Source: Rhizobium sp. CG5 (GTDB lineage Bacteria > Pseudomonadota > Alphaproteobacteria > Rhizobiales > Rhizobiaceae). From it: a stretch of 64,000 bases of DNA. The translations under genes were made by a program, and so were the position numbers. This document shows positions 8,630-17,519 of this stretch, one piece after another; position 1 is the stretch's first letter, and each line of letters starts with the position of its first letter. The stretch spans positions 186,001 through 250,000 of the forward strand of contig NZ_JABAEF010000004.1 in NCBI RefSeq assembly GCF_023701945.1, in the 5' to 3' direction. The notes under the pieces are model-generated. The model was not told the DNA's origin. It made no database searches and was given only the letters and a program-made list of their open reading frames with translations.

Positions 8630-9768
8630 CAGGCCACCCTTCTGCCCTGCCGCCACACACCGCGCACCACCGGCACACCATCATGCCGGCGCACCCGCAC
8701 CAGATCGGCGCGAAGGCCGGCCGCAATCCGGCCGCGATCCGCAAGCCCGACCGTGCGGGCCGGCGTCGAGGTCACCATGGCCAGCGCCTGGGGCAGGCTC
8801 ATACCGTCGATCTCCTCGGCCAGCACGAAGGGCGCATGCAGCAGGCTGAGCGGCACATAATCCGACGAGAGAACGTCCAGCACGCCCCGCTCGGCCAGAT
8901 CCTTGGCGGCAATATTGCCGGAATGGGAGGCGCCGCGCACCACGTTTGGTGCGCCCATCAAGACGCTCATGCCGGCCCGGTGTGACGCATCGGCGGCGTC
9001 CAGGCTGGTCGGGAATTCGGCGAGCTTGACGCCGTGGCCCTTGGCCTCTTCCACATGCTCCAGCGTCGCGTCGTCATGGCTTGCCACCGTGATGCTGCGC
9101 GCCGCACAGATCCTGGCCAGCACATCGCGATGCTTTGCGGAATTGCTTGCCGAAGCCTCCAGCCGGCGGGCGACGAAATGGGCAAAGGCCTCGTCGGACA
9201 GGCCGCGCTTGGTTTTGTAATAGAGCGTGTACTGGTCCATGGTCTGGAACTGGCGCTGGCCGGGCGCATGATCCATCAGCGAGACAAGGCGCACATAGGG
9301 ATCATTCTCGAAATCGGCAAAATGCTCCAGCACGTCGCCGGCCGAGACCTCGCAGCGTAGATGCAGCAGATGTTCGGCGCGCAACCGGTCATCCTTCTCC
9401 GCCGCCTGGATGGCATCGGCCATGTCCCGCATTTCGCCGACCTTGAAGCCATCGTCCTCGTCGGCGCCCATGCGCAGGCAGTCGAACACGGTCGTGATGC
9501 CCGATGCGGCTACCTGGGCGTCATGGGCCTGGATGGCCGATGTCTTGTTCCAGCGCACGCCCGGCCGCGGCGAGTAATGGGATTCGAGATGGTCGGTGTG
9601 CAGTTCGACCAGCCCGGCGATCAGATAATCGCCGTCGAAATCCTCGCCGGCCTGGCTGCTGCCTTCATGGATCTCGGCAATGTGCCCGTCGCGGATAATG
9701 AGCGAGCCGGAGACGATGCTGTCCTCAAGGACGATGCGGGCATTGGAAAAGACGGTTTCGGCGGACAT
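8629..9768 (-). CDS. phnM: Ribose 1-methylphosphonate 5-triphosphate diphosphatase PhnM
   Basis: Amidohydrolase-fold enzyme (379 aa) that releases pyrophosphate from alpha-D-ribose 1-alkylphosphonate 5-triphosphate, giving the substrate for PhnJ. Metal-binding HTDH (His57, His60) with a nearby SHYSPRPGVRW is the PhnM hallmark. Further family segments are GITTVFDCLRMG and SDYVPLSLLHAPF. Length is as in E. coli (378). It is coupled by stop/start overlap to phnN and preceded by the DUF1045 gene with a 24-base gap. Confidence 0.95.
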   Translation of the reverse strand: MSAETVFSNARIVLEDSIVSGSLIIRDGHIAEIHEGSSQAGEDFDGDYLIAGLVELHTDHLESHYSPRPGVRWNKTSAIQAHDAQVAASGITTVFDCLRMGADEDDGFKVGEMRDMADAIQAAEKDDRLRAEHLLHLRCEVSAGDVLEHFADFENDPYVRLVSLMDHAPGQRQFQTMDQYTLYYKTKRGLSDEAFAHFVARRLEASASNSAKHRDVLARICAARSITVASHDDATLEHVEEAKGHGVKLAEFPTSLDAADASHRAGMSVLMGAPNVVRGASHSGNIAAKDLAERGVLDVLSSDYVPLSLLHAPFVLAEEIDGMSLPQALAMVTSTPARTVGLADRGRIAAGLRADLVRVRRHDGVPVVRGVWRQGRRVA

Positions 9769-9792
9769 GGGGTTTTGTGCTTTCGGTTTGGT

Positions 9793-10482
9793 TCAGGCAC
9801 TGCCGAGCGGCAGCCAGGATTTGACGGTAAAGGGCGCGCCACGGCTATCCTCGATGAAAAGGCCGAGGCCCGACACGGTGAGCGGCCGGTCGACAAACCC
9901 GGCAAAGCGTTGGTTCAGGACGTTGGCGAGAAGCGGCGCGATGTCCGGTTCGGTCGGTCCGGTCAGGGTCATATGGAAGCGGAAATCGTCCATGACATGG
10001 TGATAGCCCCAGCGCATCAGGTTGGCGCGCTGGCTGTCGCTCAGCCGCTCTGGCCGGCGCCGGGCAATATCGGCCTCGCTCAGCGGCGCCCGGAAGGGTT
10101 CGAATTCCTCGACCACCGATGCGGCAAAATCCTGGAGGACCGGATAGATCCGGTCGGGTATGATCGCGAAGAACGGCCCCAACTGGCCGACCACAACCTT
10201 GGGAATGTCGAAGGCTGCCGTCCTGCTGCAAAAGGCCTCGAAGGCCCGGACAAGGTCCGCTTCGCTCGCGCCTTCGGCCAAGTCGAACGGCGCCTTGATC
10301 GTCGCATGGAACCCGTAGCGGCGGGGGTCGGCGAGCAGGTCTTGCAACGCGCCGTCCGGCAGTCCCTCCACCGGATCGCGGGCGATCGGCATGTCGGAAA
10401 AGGCATCGCGGCCGAGCCAGCGGGCGGCCGCTTGGGTCAGCGGGTCCTGTTGGGGCGGCGTGAAATAAAGCGCGTAACGCAA
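9793..10482 (-). CDS. DUF1045 putative phosphonate-metabolism 2H phosphoesterase
   Basis: Protein of 229 residues if the TTG at 10482 is used, giving the family-typical opening MRYALYFTPP with CAGGA just upstream; the longer ATG form from 10545 adds 21 unconserved residues. Two H-x-T motifs, HAT at His59 and HMT at His170, identify a two-histidine phosphoesterase fold. The family is repeatedly found in phn clusters and is annotated as a phosphonate metabolism protein. A role like cyclic ribose phosphate hydrolysis after C-P cleavage is plausible (PhnP does this in E. coli, and no phnP is seen here), but that is inference. Confidence 0.85.
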   Translation of the reverse strand: MRYALYFTPPQQDPLTQAAARWLGRDAFSDMPIARDPVEGLPDGALQDLLADPRRYGFHATIKAPFDLAEGASEADLVRAFEAFCSRTAAFDIPKVVVGQLGPFFAIIPDRIYPVLQDFAASVVEEFEPFRAPLSEADIARRRPERLSDSQRANLMRWGYHHVMDDFRFHMTLTGPTEPDIAPLLANVLNQRFAGFVDRPLTVSGLGLFIEDSRGAPFTVKSWLPLGSA

Positions 10483-10587
10483 AGGAAAGTCCTGGAATCG
10501 GTGATCGAAGCGGCCACAATGGTCCGGATCCCTGCCCAAAGGCAAGCTGGACCTGCGCTATCGCAGCTTCGTAACAAAATGATGATG

Positions 10588-10611
10588 ATCGGCGCCGATC
10601 AGGCGCCGATT
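10588..10611 (-). terminator. Hairpin after the second phnE
   Basis: CGGCGCC and GGCGCCG form a seven-base-pair stem with a five-base loop just past the stop of the second phnE. On the minus strand it is followed by an ATCATCATCATTTTG stretch, a weak U-tract. It could be a leaky terminator before the DUF1045-phnMN genes. Confidence 0.4.
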
Positions 10612-12101
10612 CAGGGTCTTTTTCCCATCAGCCGCGAGCGTAGCGCGTTGGAGATCGAGTCAAAGATGAAGACCACGATCAGGATCAGCACCACCATATA
10701 GGCGACATTTTCCCAGTCCGAATTGGTGCGCATCGCTTCCCAGAGTTTCAGGCCTATACCGCCGGCGCCGACCGCGCCGATGATCGTCGCCGACCGGGTG
10801 TTGGATTCCCAGAAATAGAGCGCCTGGGAAGCAAACAACGGCATGACCTGCGGCAGGACACCGAAGCGCTGCACCGCGACCGGCGAGGCGCCAACCGATT
10901 TCACACCTTCGCGCTGCTTGTCGTCGATATTCTCCAGCGCCTCGGCATAGAGCTTGCCGAGCGTGCCGGTATCGGTGAAGAAGATCGCCGAAATGCCGGC
11001 CAGCGGTCCGGGGCCGAAGGCGCGGGTGAAGAACAGCGCCCAGATGAACATGTCCACCGACCGCTGGAAATCGAAGAAGCGCTTGACCAACTGGTTGACC
11101 GGCTTGTTGCGCAGGATGTTGCGCGCCGCGAGGAAAGACAGCGGAAAGGCGACGATCATGGCAAACAGCGTGCCGATGAAGGCCATGACGATGGTCTGCA
11201 GCATCTTGGTCCAGACATCGAGATGCTGCCAGGACGGATTGTAGAGAATATCGTTCCAGGCCAGCGACAGATTGCTCTGCGCCGGATCGAGCCGTTCACC
11301 GCTCCAGACCAGCGCGCCGACTTCGGAGGCCGACTTTCCAAAGAAACGGGAATCGGTGTCGAAGACAAAATTGGCCCAGCCAAGGAAGCGCTTGTGGATC
11401 TTCACCACATCGTCGCGGATTTCCGCCCAGCCGGAAAAGCCGAAGGACAGCACGATCTTGTCGCCGGGCCGGCGCTGCTCCGCCCAGGCGGGAAGTGGCT
11501 TGTCGGCATTGACCTCGCTTCCAACGCCGATCGCGATGGAAATCGTCTCGTCTCCCCGCGTGACATCGACGCGATCCGGCGCGATGACGATCCGATCAGT
11601 GCCATTCATCGTCACGGTGGCCCGGGTCACGACCTCCTCGGTCCGCTGTTCGGTGCGGGCCTGGGTCGCGCTGTCGACGGCTGTGTTCGGTGCCATGAAG
11701 GAAAAGGAGGAGCTGGCCTTCGGTGCAGACCCCTGGCCGCCGGCCGGCACCTCGATGGTGCGCGCGATCGTTTTCCGCTCGGAGACAAGCCAATCCGGGT
11801 TGGGATTGGGGCCAATCGGGTCGAAGCGCGGATAGACGATCTGCATGCTGCCGTCCGCTTCGATTTCGATATCGGGGCGGATTTCATAGGAGACCCAATC
11901 GGCCAGATAGGTGCCGGCCATTCCCCAATTGGCTGTTCCCAGCACCTGCCCGATGGCAAAGAACCACCAGCAGAACAGGAAATAGAGAATGACGGACCCG
12001 CCAATCATGAGGAAGCGGAAGCGCATCCAGAAGGACGGCTGCAGCAGATGACCGTTTCGGTGGGCAACGGCATCCATGTCGGCGGCGCTGAGCGTTTTCA
12101 T
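10611..12101 (-). CDS. phnE: Phosphonate ABC transporter permease PhnE, long form
   Basis: Inner-membrane permease of 496 residues, much longer than the usual 260-300. One transmembrane helix near residues 30-50 is followed by an apparent extracytoplasmic region of about 200 residues (Ser/Thr/Glu-rich, about 55-255), then a normal permease domain with several helices. The cytoplasmic coupling (EAA-type) loop SVGASPVAVQRFGVLPQVMP is visible, as is GAVGAGGIGLKLWEAMR. It forms a pair with the shorter PhnE encoded upstream, ten bases away. It matches the long PhoT-like partner of the S. meliloti phoCDET system, as I recall it. Confidence 0.9.
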   Translation of the reverse strand: MKTLSAADMDAVAHRNGHLLQPSFWMRFRFLMIGGSVILYFLFCWWFFAIGQVLGTANWGMAGTYLADWVSYEIRPDIEIEADGSMQIVYPRFDPIGPNPNPDWLVSERKTIARTIEVPAGGQGSAPKASSSFSFMAPNTAVDSATQARTEQRTEEVVTRATVTMNGTDRIVIAPDRVDVTRGDETISIAIGVGSEVNADKPLPAWAEQRRPGDKIVLSFGFSGWAEIRDDVVKIHKRFLGWANFVFDTDSRFFGKSASEVGALVWSGERLDPAQSNLSLAWNDILYNPSWQHLDVWTKMLQTIVMAFIGTLFAMIVAFPLSFLAARNILRNKPVNQLVKRFFDFQRSVDMFIWALFFTRAFGPGPLAGISAIFFTDTGTLGKLYAEALENIDDKQREGVKSVGASPVAVQRFGVLPQVMPLFASQALYFWESNTRSATIIGAVGAGGIGLKLWEAMRTNSDWENVAYMVVLILIVVFIFDSISNALRSRLMGKRP

Positions 12102-12111
12102 AACGGGTCCC

Positions 12112-13074
12112 TCACATGACAGCCTGGAAGGCCTGATCGCCCACCAGCTTGCGCCTCAGCCAGGCCGACAATTGGTCGACGGCGATGATGGTGGCAAACA
12201 GCAGCAGAACGATCGCCAGCGTCTTCGCCTCGTGGCCGCGGCTGATGGAGAGCCGCAATTGCTCGCCGATGCCGCCGCCGCCAACGGCGCCGATAATGGT
12301 CGAGGCGCGCACGTTGATCTCCAGCCGCAACAGGAAGTAACTGACGAAATTCGGCAGGACCTGCGGCACCATGCCGAACCATGCGCGCTCCACCCAGCTG
12401 GCACCGACGGCCTTCAGCCCCTCGTCGGGCTTCATGTCGGCATTCTCGATGACCTCGAAGAAGAGCTTTCCGAGCGCGCCGATCGTGTGGATCGACACGG
12501 CGATGATGGCCGGGATGGGACCGAGCGACAGGATGGCCAGAAAGAAACCGGCCAGCACGATTTCCGGAAAGGCGCGCAGAATTTCCATGAAGCGGCGAAC
12601 CGTACCGCGCAACAGCGGATTGCGGGTCATGTTCTTCGCCGCGAAGAACGACAACACGCCGCCGAAAATGAAACCGATCAGTGTCGAGAGGATGGCGATG
12701 TTCACCGTCTCCGCCATTTTGTAGAAATACTCGGGAATGTAAAACGTCTCGGTGACGTAGTAGCGGCCTTCCGGATATTCATACTGCAGGCTGCCATCGT
12801 AATAGGGCGAGGGAAGATCGAACATGGCCCGCACGATTTCCATGCTGTCGCGCGGCACCAAGTCGCCGACGAAATCGAAGACATGCGGGATGCGATCGAA
12901 GAACTTGCCCGAGTTCGTCTCGTTGGCGAACCACAGCGAACCGCTGACCACGATCAGCAGCAGCCCGATCCCGACGACTGAATAGAGGCGCCGTTTGGCC
13001 GCCAGTTCCTGCCAGTGCCGTTCGACCTGCATTCCCCCGTCGCCCAAGGGATGCCGCGCCATCGAGAGTGTCAT
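12112..13074 (-). CDS. phnE: Phosphonate ABC transporter permease PhnE, short form
   Basis: Permease (320 aa) of the phosphonate/phosphate-ester importer. After a short cytoplasmic N-terminus there is a first helix (VVGIGLLLIVVSGSLWF), a periplasmic segment of about 75 residues, and a permease domain with the coupling loop AVGASWVERAWFGMVPQVLP and the end motif GAVGGGGIGEQLR. It is preceded by a strong hairpin terminator after phnD and followed by the long PhnE. The two permeases probably form a heterodimer served by the PhnC ATPase. Confidence 0.93.
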   Translation of the reverse strand: MTLSMARHPLGDGGMQVERHWQELAAKRRLYSVVGIGLLLIVVSGSLWFANETNSGKFFDRIPHVFDFVGDLVPRDSMEIVRAMFDLPSPYYDGSLQYEYPEGRYYVTETFYIPEYFYKMAETVNIAILSTLIGFIFGGVLSFFAAKNMTRNPLLRGTVRRFMEILRAFPEIVLAGFFLAILSLGPIPAIIAVSIHTIGALGKLFFEVIENADMKPDEGLKAVGASWVERAWFGMVPQVLPNFVSYFLLRLEINVRASTIIGAVGGGGIGEQLRLSISRGHEAKTLAIVLLLFATIIAVDQLSAWLRRKLVGDQAFQAVM

Positions 13075-13127
13075 GACCCAAGTCCTTTTTCAGGATGTAT
13101 CCGTTTGCGGCGCATCTCATACCCGCC

Positions 13128-13161
13128 GTAAAAAACCGCCGGACGTTGCCGTCCGGCGGTT
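13128..13161 (-). terminator. Rho-independent terminator between phnD and phnE
   Basis: A perfect 12-base-pair stem (AACCGCCGGACG at 13134-13145 and its complement at 13150-13161, loop TTGC) lies 20 bases after the phnD stop. On the minus strand it is followed by a run of T's. Transcripts should stop here in part, giving more binding protein than permease. Confidence 0.88.
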
Positions 13162-13181
13162 CTGGGTGTCGTCAGGCAGGA

Positions 13182-14087
13182 TCAGCCGCCGATGGTGGCC
13201 TTGCGGGCGTCGATGATCGGCTTGTAGAAGTCAACATTGACTTCCGTGAAGCCCTTGAAGTCGCCGCCCTGGATGGCCGAGAAGCAGGCCGCATCGGTCT
13301 TCGGCAGGTCCATCATGAAGGTCTTGAACTTGGACTTCATGTCTTCGTTCATCGACGTGCGAATAACGATCGGGCCGTTCGGGATCAGCGGCGACTTCCA
13401 CAGTTCGACCAGGTCGTCCATGTTGAGGATGCCCTTGTCGACCATCTTCTTCAGGTTGCCCGATGTGTAGCCGTCCTTGAATTCTCCAACGCCGGAACCG
13501 AAGGTCGTGCCGGCATCGAACGTGCCCTTGAGAACTTCGAGGACGAGGTTTTCATGGCCGCCGCCGAAACCGGTTTCTGCCACATAGCCCTTGACCGGGC
13601 CGCCGATGGCTTCCGGCAGGGTGACGGTCGGGATCAGGTAGCCGGACGTGGAATCCGGGTCGGCGAAGCCGAGCTTCTTGCCCTTGATGTCGGTGACCTT
13701 GGTCATGCCGCTATCCTTGCGGGCGACCATGATCGAGTAATAGCCCATCGAGCCATCGGTCTGAACGGTGGTCAGGATCGGTTCGACAGCCTTGGCATCG
13801 GCCAGATAGATCTTCGCAAAGCCCGAAGCGCCGAGTTCGGCGTAATCGAGCGTGCCGCCGAGCAGGCCCTGGATGACGCCGTCATAGTCGGCGGCCGGGA
13901 AGAGCGAAACCTTTTCGACGCCGAGAACGGTCTTGAGCTTGTCGGTCATGCACTGGTAGTTGCGCAGCCGGTCGGCTTCGTTTTCGCCGCCCAGAATGCC
14001 GATGCGGAATTCCTTGAGGTCTTCGGCGTGAACCACACCGGCCAGCGATACGAGGGCGGCGGTGGCAAGAAGGATCTTCTTCAACAT
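13182..14087 (-). CDS. phnD: Phosphonate ABC transporter substrate-binding protein PhnD
   Basis: Periplasmic binding protein (301 aa) with a signal peptide (MLKKILLATAALVSLAGVVHA, cleavage after residue 21). The PhnD pattern is clear: FRIGILGGENEADRLRNY at the mature N-terminus, VSLFPAADYDGVIQGLLGG, and FADPDSTSGYLIPTV. The start at 14087 has AGGAGATGAAC directly upstream. It is encoded between phnC and a terminator, the usual place for the most abundant component of the importer. Confidence 0.95.
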   Translation of the reverse strand: MLKKILLATAALVSLAGVVHAEDLKEFRIGILGGENEADRLRNYQCMTDKLKTVLGVEKVSLFPAADYDGVIQGLLGGTLDYAELGASGFAKIYLADAKAVEPILTTVQTDGSMGYYSIMVARKDSGMTKVTDIKGKKLGFADPDSTSGYLIPTVTLPEAIGGPVKGYVAETGFGGGHENLVLEVLKGTFDAGTTFGSGVGEFKDGYTSGNLKKMVDKGILNMDDLVELWKSPLIPNGPIVIRTSMNEDMKSKFKTFMMDLPKTDAACFSAIQGGDFKGFTEVNVDFYKPIIDARKATIGG

Positions 14088-14173
14088 GCGTTCATCTCCT
14101 GTTGTCCCGGATGTCCGGAATGCGTCATGGATAATGGGGTGCCCTTTACGCGGGCGACGATCGATGCGGGCGA

Positions 14174-15031
14174 TCAGGCCTCGGCAGCTGCCAGGGACGG
14201 ATGACCGACGGATTGCATGGCGGTGGCCTTGGCCTTGACGCCTGGAATATTGATGCTGGTGGAGGTCATGCTCTCGTCGATGCCGGCGCCATGGCTGTCG
14301 GAACCGTAGATCTCCTGCACGGCTTCGGCTGTCAGCTCCTGCGGGGTGCCGTCGAAGACGACGCGGCCCTTGGCCATGCCGACAATGCGTTCGCAATAGG
14401 CGCGCGCCGTATCCAGCGTATGCAGATTGGTGATGACGGTGATGCCTTCACGCTCGTTGATGTCCTTCAGCGCATCCATGACGATCTTGGCATTCAAGGG
14501 ATCGAGCGAGGCAATCGGCTCGTCGGCCAGGACCATTTTCGGCGCCTGCATCAGGGCGCGGGCAATCGCCACGCGCTGCTGCTGGCCGCCCGACAGGGTG
14601 CCGGCCGGCTGCAGCGCCGTCTGCTCGATGCCGAGGCGCTCCAGCGCGGCGATCGCCATGATGCGCTCGTCGCGGGTGAACATGTTGAGAATGCTCGACA
14701 CTGTTGAGCGATGATTGAGCCGGCCGAGCAGCACATTGGTCAGCACGTCGAGACGCGGCACCAGGTTGAACTGCTGGAAGATCATCGCGCAGTCGCGCTG
14801 CCAGTTGCGCAGGGCAGAACCGCGCAGCGACGAGACTTCCGTATCGCCGAAATGGATGGAGCCGGATGTCGGGTCCGCCAGCCGGTTGATCATGCGCAGC
14901 AGGGTCGACTTTCCGGCACCGGACCGGCCGATGATGCCGACCATCTGGCCCTGCGGAATAGCGATCGTCACATTGTCGACGGCCGTGGTCTGTCCAAAGC
15001 GCCGCGACACGTTTTTCAGCTGAAAGTTCAT
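14174..15031 (-). CDS. phnC: Phosphonate ABC transporter ATPase PhnC
   Basis: ATPase (285 aa from the ATG at 15031; an ATG at 15046 would add five residues). Walker [10 protein letters not shown], signature [15 protein letters not shown] and Walker [13 protein letters not shown] are all intact, and the [14 protein letters not shown] opening is typical of PhnC. GGGAATAG before 15031 and a hairpin right before 15046 favour the inner start. It heads the transporter operon phnCDEE, with its own upstream region containing a candidate Pho box. Confidence 0.93.
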   Translation of the reverse strand: MNFQLKNVSRRFGQTTAVDNVTIAIPQGQMVGIIGRSGAGKSTLLRMINRLADPTSGSIHFGDTEVSSLRGSALRNWQRDCAMIFQQFNLVPRLDVLTNVLLGRLNHRSTVSSILNMFTRDERIMAIAALERLGIEQTALQPAGTLSGGQQQRVAIARALMQAPKMVLADEPIASLDPLNAKIVMDALKDINEREGITVITNLHTLDTARAYCERIVGMAKGRVVFDGTPQELTAEAVQEIYGSDSHGAGIDESMTSTSINIPGVKAKATAMQSVGHPSLAAAEA

Positions 15032-15047
15032 TTTCGCTATTCCCATC

Positions 15048-15064
15048 AGACGACAAAATCGTCT
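15048..15064. promoter_or_regulatory. Inverted repeat at the phnC start
   Basis: AGACGA (15048-15053) and TCGTCT (15059-15064) form a dyad with a five-base spacer immediately before the first possible phnC start. It could be an operator or an RNA hairpin near the ribosome binding site. Nothing identifies the factor. Confidence 0.4.
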
Positions 15065-15083
15065 CTGGCTTTAGCTGTTCTTC

Positions 15084-15101
15084 ATGAAGTGCGAATGTCA
15101 G
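15084..15101 (-). promoter_or_regulatory. Possible Pho box upstream of phnC
   Basis: The minus strand reads CTGACAT, four bases, then ACTTCAT. The first half is one mismatch from the PhoB heptamer CTGTCAT and the second is degenerate (4 of 7). The 11-base repeat and the position before a phosphonate transporter suit PhoB control, but the second half is weak. Confidence 0.4.
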
Positions 15102-15151
15102 TTTTGTGTCGGGAAGATTACAATCGCTAAGCATTTGGGAAAAAACGACAA

Positions 15152-15766
15152 TCAGCTATATTTCGCGACGAAATCCTCGGCCGGCAGATGCCGGAAATCG
15201 GCAAGCGCCGCATGCAGCCGGTCATGGTCCCAGTCCCACCAGGCAAGCGCATCCATCCGCTGGCCAAGAGTGGGCGCAAAACGCTCGCGAATGAGCTTGG
15301 CCGGAACGCCGCCGATGATCGTATAGGGCGCCACATCCTTGGAAACGACGGCGCCGGCACCGATCACCGCGCCATTGCCGACGGTCACGCCGGGCAGCAC
15401 GGTGGCGCCATGGCCGATCCACACGTCGTGGCCGATACGGATGCGGTTCTGCCGCCGCCAGGCGAAGAAATCCTCATCGAGATCGGCATCGTCCCAATAG
15501 TTGGGAGCGCGGTACGTGAAATGATGCAGGGTGGCACGCCACATCGGATGGTTGGTGGCGTTGATGCGGACGCTGGCAGCAATGTTGGCAAACTTGCCGA
15601 TCGTCGCACACCAGATCGAGCCGTCGCGCTCGATATAGGAATAATCGCCGAACTCCACCTCGTCGATGCGGCAGCGTTCCGCCACTTCGGTATAGCGCCC
15701 CAGCGTCGATGCGTTGACGGTGGCGGTCGGGTGAATGGTCGGCTCGGGTCGCAGTTTCTGGCTCAT
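15152..15766 (-). CDS. Hexapeptide-repeat acyltransferase of phosphonate clusters
   Basis: Protein (204 aa) of left-handed beta-helix type with many hexapeptide turns ([39 protein letters not shown]). It resembles the xenobiotic/chloramphenicol acetyltransferase-like family seen in alphaproteobacterial phn operons (phosphonate metabolism protein, transferase hexapeptide family). A substrate is not known; acetylation of an aminoalkylphosphonate, as PhnO does in E. coli, is a reasonable guess since no phnO is present. Its start overlaps the phnL stop by four bases. Confidence 0.85.
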   Translation of the reverse strand: MSQKLRPEPTIHPTATVNASTLGRYTEVAERCRIDEVEFGDYSYIERDGSIWCATIGKFANIAASVRINATNHPMWRATLHHFTYRAPNYWDDADLDEDFFAWRRQNRIRIGHDVWIGHGATVLPGVTVGNGAVIGAGAVVSKDVAPYTIIGGVPAKLIRERFAPTLGQRMDALAWWDWDHDRLHAALADFRHLPAEDFVAKYS

Positions 15767-16470
15767 GCGGCGATCTTTCGCGGCGAAAAGCGTGACACGT
15801 CGAGAATGTCGTCGGCCACGGCCTCGCGCACCTCGGCATCGTGGAAAATGCCGAGCAGCGCCACGCCGGCCTTTTTCTTGGCGCGGATCAGATCGACCAC
15901 CACGGCGCGATTGACGGCATCGAGCGAGGCGGTCGGCTCATCCAGAAGAAGGATGCGGTGGTCGGTGATGAAGCCGCGGGCAATGTTGACGCGCTGCTGC
16001 TCGCCACCCGAAAAGGTCGCCGGCGGCAATTGCCAGAGTTCCTTCGGCAGGTTCAAGAGGGCCAGCAGGTCTGCGGCGGCAGCCCGTGCCGTATCAGCGG
16101 GCGTGCCGCGGGCGACCAACGGTTCTGCCACCACGTCGATCGCCGCGACCCGCGGCACTGTGCGCAGGAACTGGCTCACATAGCCGATCGTATCGCGCCG
16201 GACTTCCAGCACGCTGCGCGGGTCGGCACTGGCGATATCGATGATACGGCCCTTGTGATCGACCAGGATCTGGCCGCTGTCGACGGCGTAATTGCCGTAG
16301 AGCATCTTCAGGATCGAGCTCTTGCCGATGCCGGACGGCCCGCCGAGGACGACGCACTGGCCGCCGGCCACCGAGAACGAGACATTGGCGACAACCGGCA
16401 GCTTGAGGCCGTCGCGCAGATGCATGGTGAAGCTCTTGAAAACTTCGGAAACGACGAGGGGCGTGGCCAT
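15763..16470 (-). CDS. phnL: C-P lyase system ATP-binding protein PhnL
   Basis: ABC-type ATPase (235 aa) without its own membrane partner, associated with the C-P lyase core. Walker [14 protein letters not shown], signature [14 protein letters not shown] and Walker [12 protein letters not shown] are intact. The start at 16470 gives the family opening [21 protein letters not shown]; the longer form from 16527 begins with unconserved residues. It follows phnK with a 31-base gap. Confidence 0.93.
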   Translation of the reverse strand: MATPLVVSEVFKSFTMHLRDGLKLPVVANVSFSVAGGQCVVLGGPSGIGKSSILKMLYGNYAVDSGQILVDHKGRIIDIASADPRSVLEVRRDTIGYVSQFLRTVPRVAAIDVVAEPLVARGTPADTARAAAADLLALLNLPKELWQLPPATFSGGEQQRVNIARGFITDHRILLLDEPTASLDAVNRAVVVDLIRAKKKAGVALLGIFHDAEVREAVADDILDVSRFSPRKIAA

Positions 16471-16501
16471 CGGGTACCTTCCTGGTGCCGGACCTGCGGG
16501 C

Positions 16502-17278
16502 TCAAACCTGCAGGATCGAGGAGACAAGCAATTGCGTATAGGGTTGCTGCGGATCGTCCAGCACCCGGTCGGTCAGGCCGTGTTCGATCACTAGCCCATC
16601 CTTCATCACCATCATGCGATGGGAGAGAAGCCGCGCCACCGCCAGGTCGTGGGTGACGACGATGGCTGCGAGACCCAGATCGTTGACGAGACCGCGCACC
16701 AGATCGAGCAGGCGGGCCTGCACGGAGACGTCGAGGCCACCCGTCGGTTCGTCCATGAACACCAGCCGCGGACCAGTCACCAGATTGCGGGCGATCTGCA
16801 GGCGCTGCCGCATGCCGCCGGAAAAGGCGCGCGGCTGGTCGTCGATGCGGTCCGTGCTGATTTCCACCCGTTCCAGCCAGTCGCTGGCGGCGGCCCGGAT
16901 CTTGCCATAATGCCGGTCGCCGACCGCCATAAGCCGCTCGCCGACATTGGCCCCGGCCGACACCGTCATGCGCAGGCCATCCGCCGGATTCTGGTGCACG
17001 AAGCCCCAGTCGGTGCGCATCAGGAAGCGCCGCTCAGCCTCGCTCATGTGATAGAGATCGCGGTAGCCGCCGTCGCGCATGTGATATTCGACGCTGCCGG
17101 TCGTCGGCATCAGCCGGGTCGACAGGCAGTTGAGCAGTGTCGTCTTTCCCGATCCGCTTTCGCCGACAATGGCCAGCACTTCGCCGGGCCAGAGATCGAA
17201 GGACACATTGGTACAGCCGATCCGGCTGCCATAGAATTTCGAGACATCGCGAACTTTGAGAAGCGGGTGGTCGGTCAT
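16502..17278 (-). CDS. phnK: C-P lyase system ATP-binding protein PhnK
   Basis: ABC-type ATPase (258 aa) that docks on the PhnGHIJ core complex in E. coli. Walker [13 protein letters not shown], signature FSGGMRQRLQIARNL and Walker B LVFMDEPTGGLD are present, and the DWGFVHQNPADGLRM segment is characteristic. An inverted-repeat element separates it from phnJ by about 240 bases, an unusually long gap inside this operon. Confidence 0.94.
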   Translation of the reverse strand: MTDHPLLKVRDVSKFYGSRIGCTNVSFDLWPGEVLAIVGESGSGKTTLLNCLSTRLMPTTGSVEYHMRDGGYRDLYHMSEAERRFLMRTDWGFVHQNPADGLRMTVSAGANVGERLMAVGDRHYGKIRAAASDWLERVEISTDRIDDQPRAFSGGMRQRLQIARNLVTGPRLVFMDEPTGGLDVSVQARLLDLVRGLVNDLGLAAIVVTHDLAVARLLSHRMMVMKDGLVIEHGLTDRVLDDPQQPYTQLLVSSILQV

Positions 17279-17312
17279 TGTGCGATGCTCCAGATAAGGT
17301 TTCGCCGCGCCA

Positions 17313-17506
17313 TACCCCCCTCTGGTCTGCCGACCATCTCCCCCTCAAGGGGGGAGATCGGCTGGGCGCGCCTGAGGGCCAGGACGACACGGTCCAAGAC
17401 TGACAGGTCGGAGGACACCGGCTCGACCTTGGTGAGCGTCGAGCGGGTGCCACGAGTCGATCTCCCCCCTTGAGGGGGAGATGCCCGGCAGGGCAGAGGG
17501 GGGTAC
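17313..17506. repeat. RIME-like inverted-repeat element inside the phn operon
   Basis: About 194 bases whose two ends are inverted copies: each reads TACCCCCCTCTG inward, then a CTGCCG region, then the palindrome CATCTCCCCCTCAAGGGGG. The middle (about 17365-17450) is unique. Such ends are typical of short non-autonomous rhizobial intergenic elements. It lies between phnJ and phnK and has no coding capacity, so it looks like an insertion tolerated within the operon. Each palindrome would form a strong RNA hairpin. Confidence 0.8.
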
Positions 17507-17519
17507 TTCTGCGCCGCAG

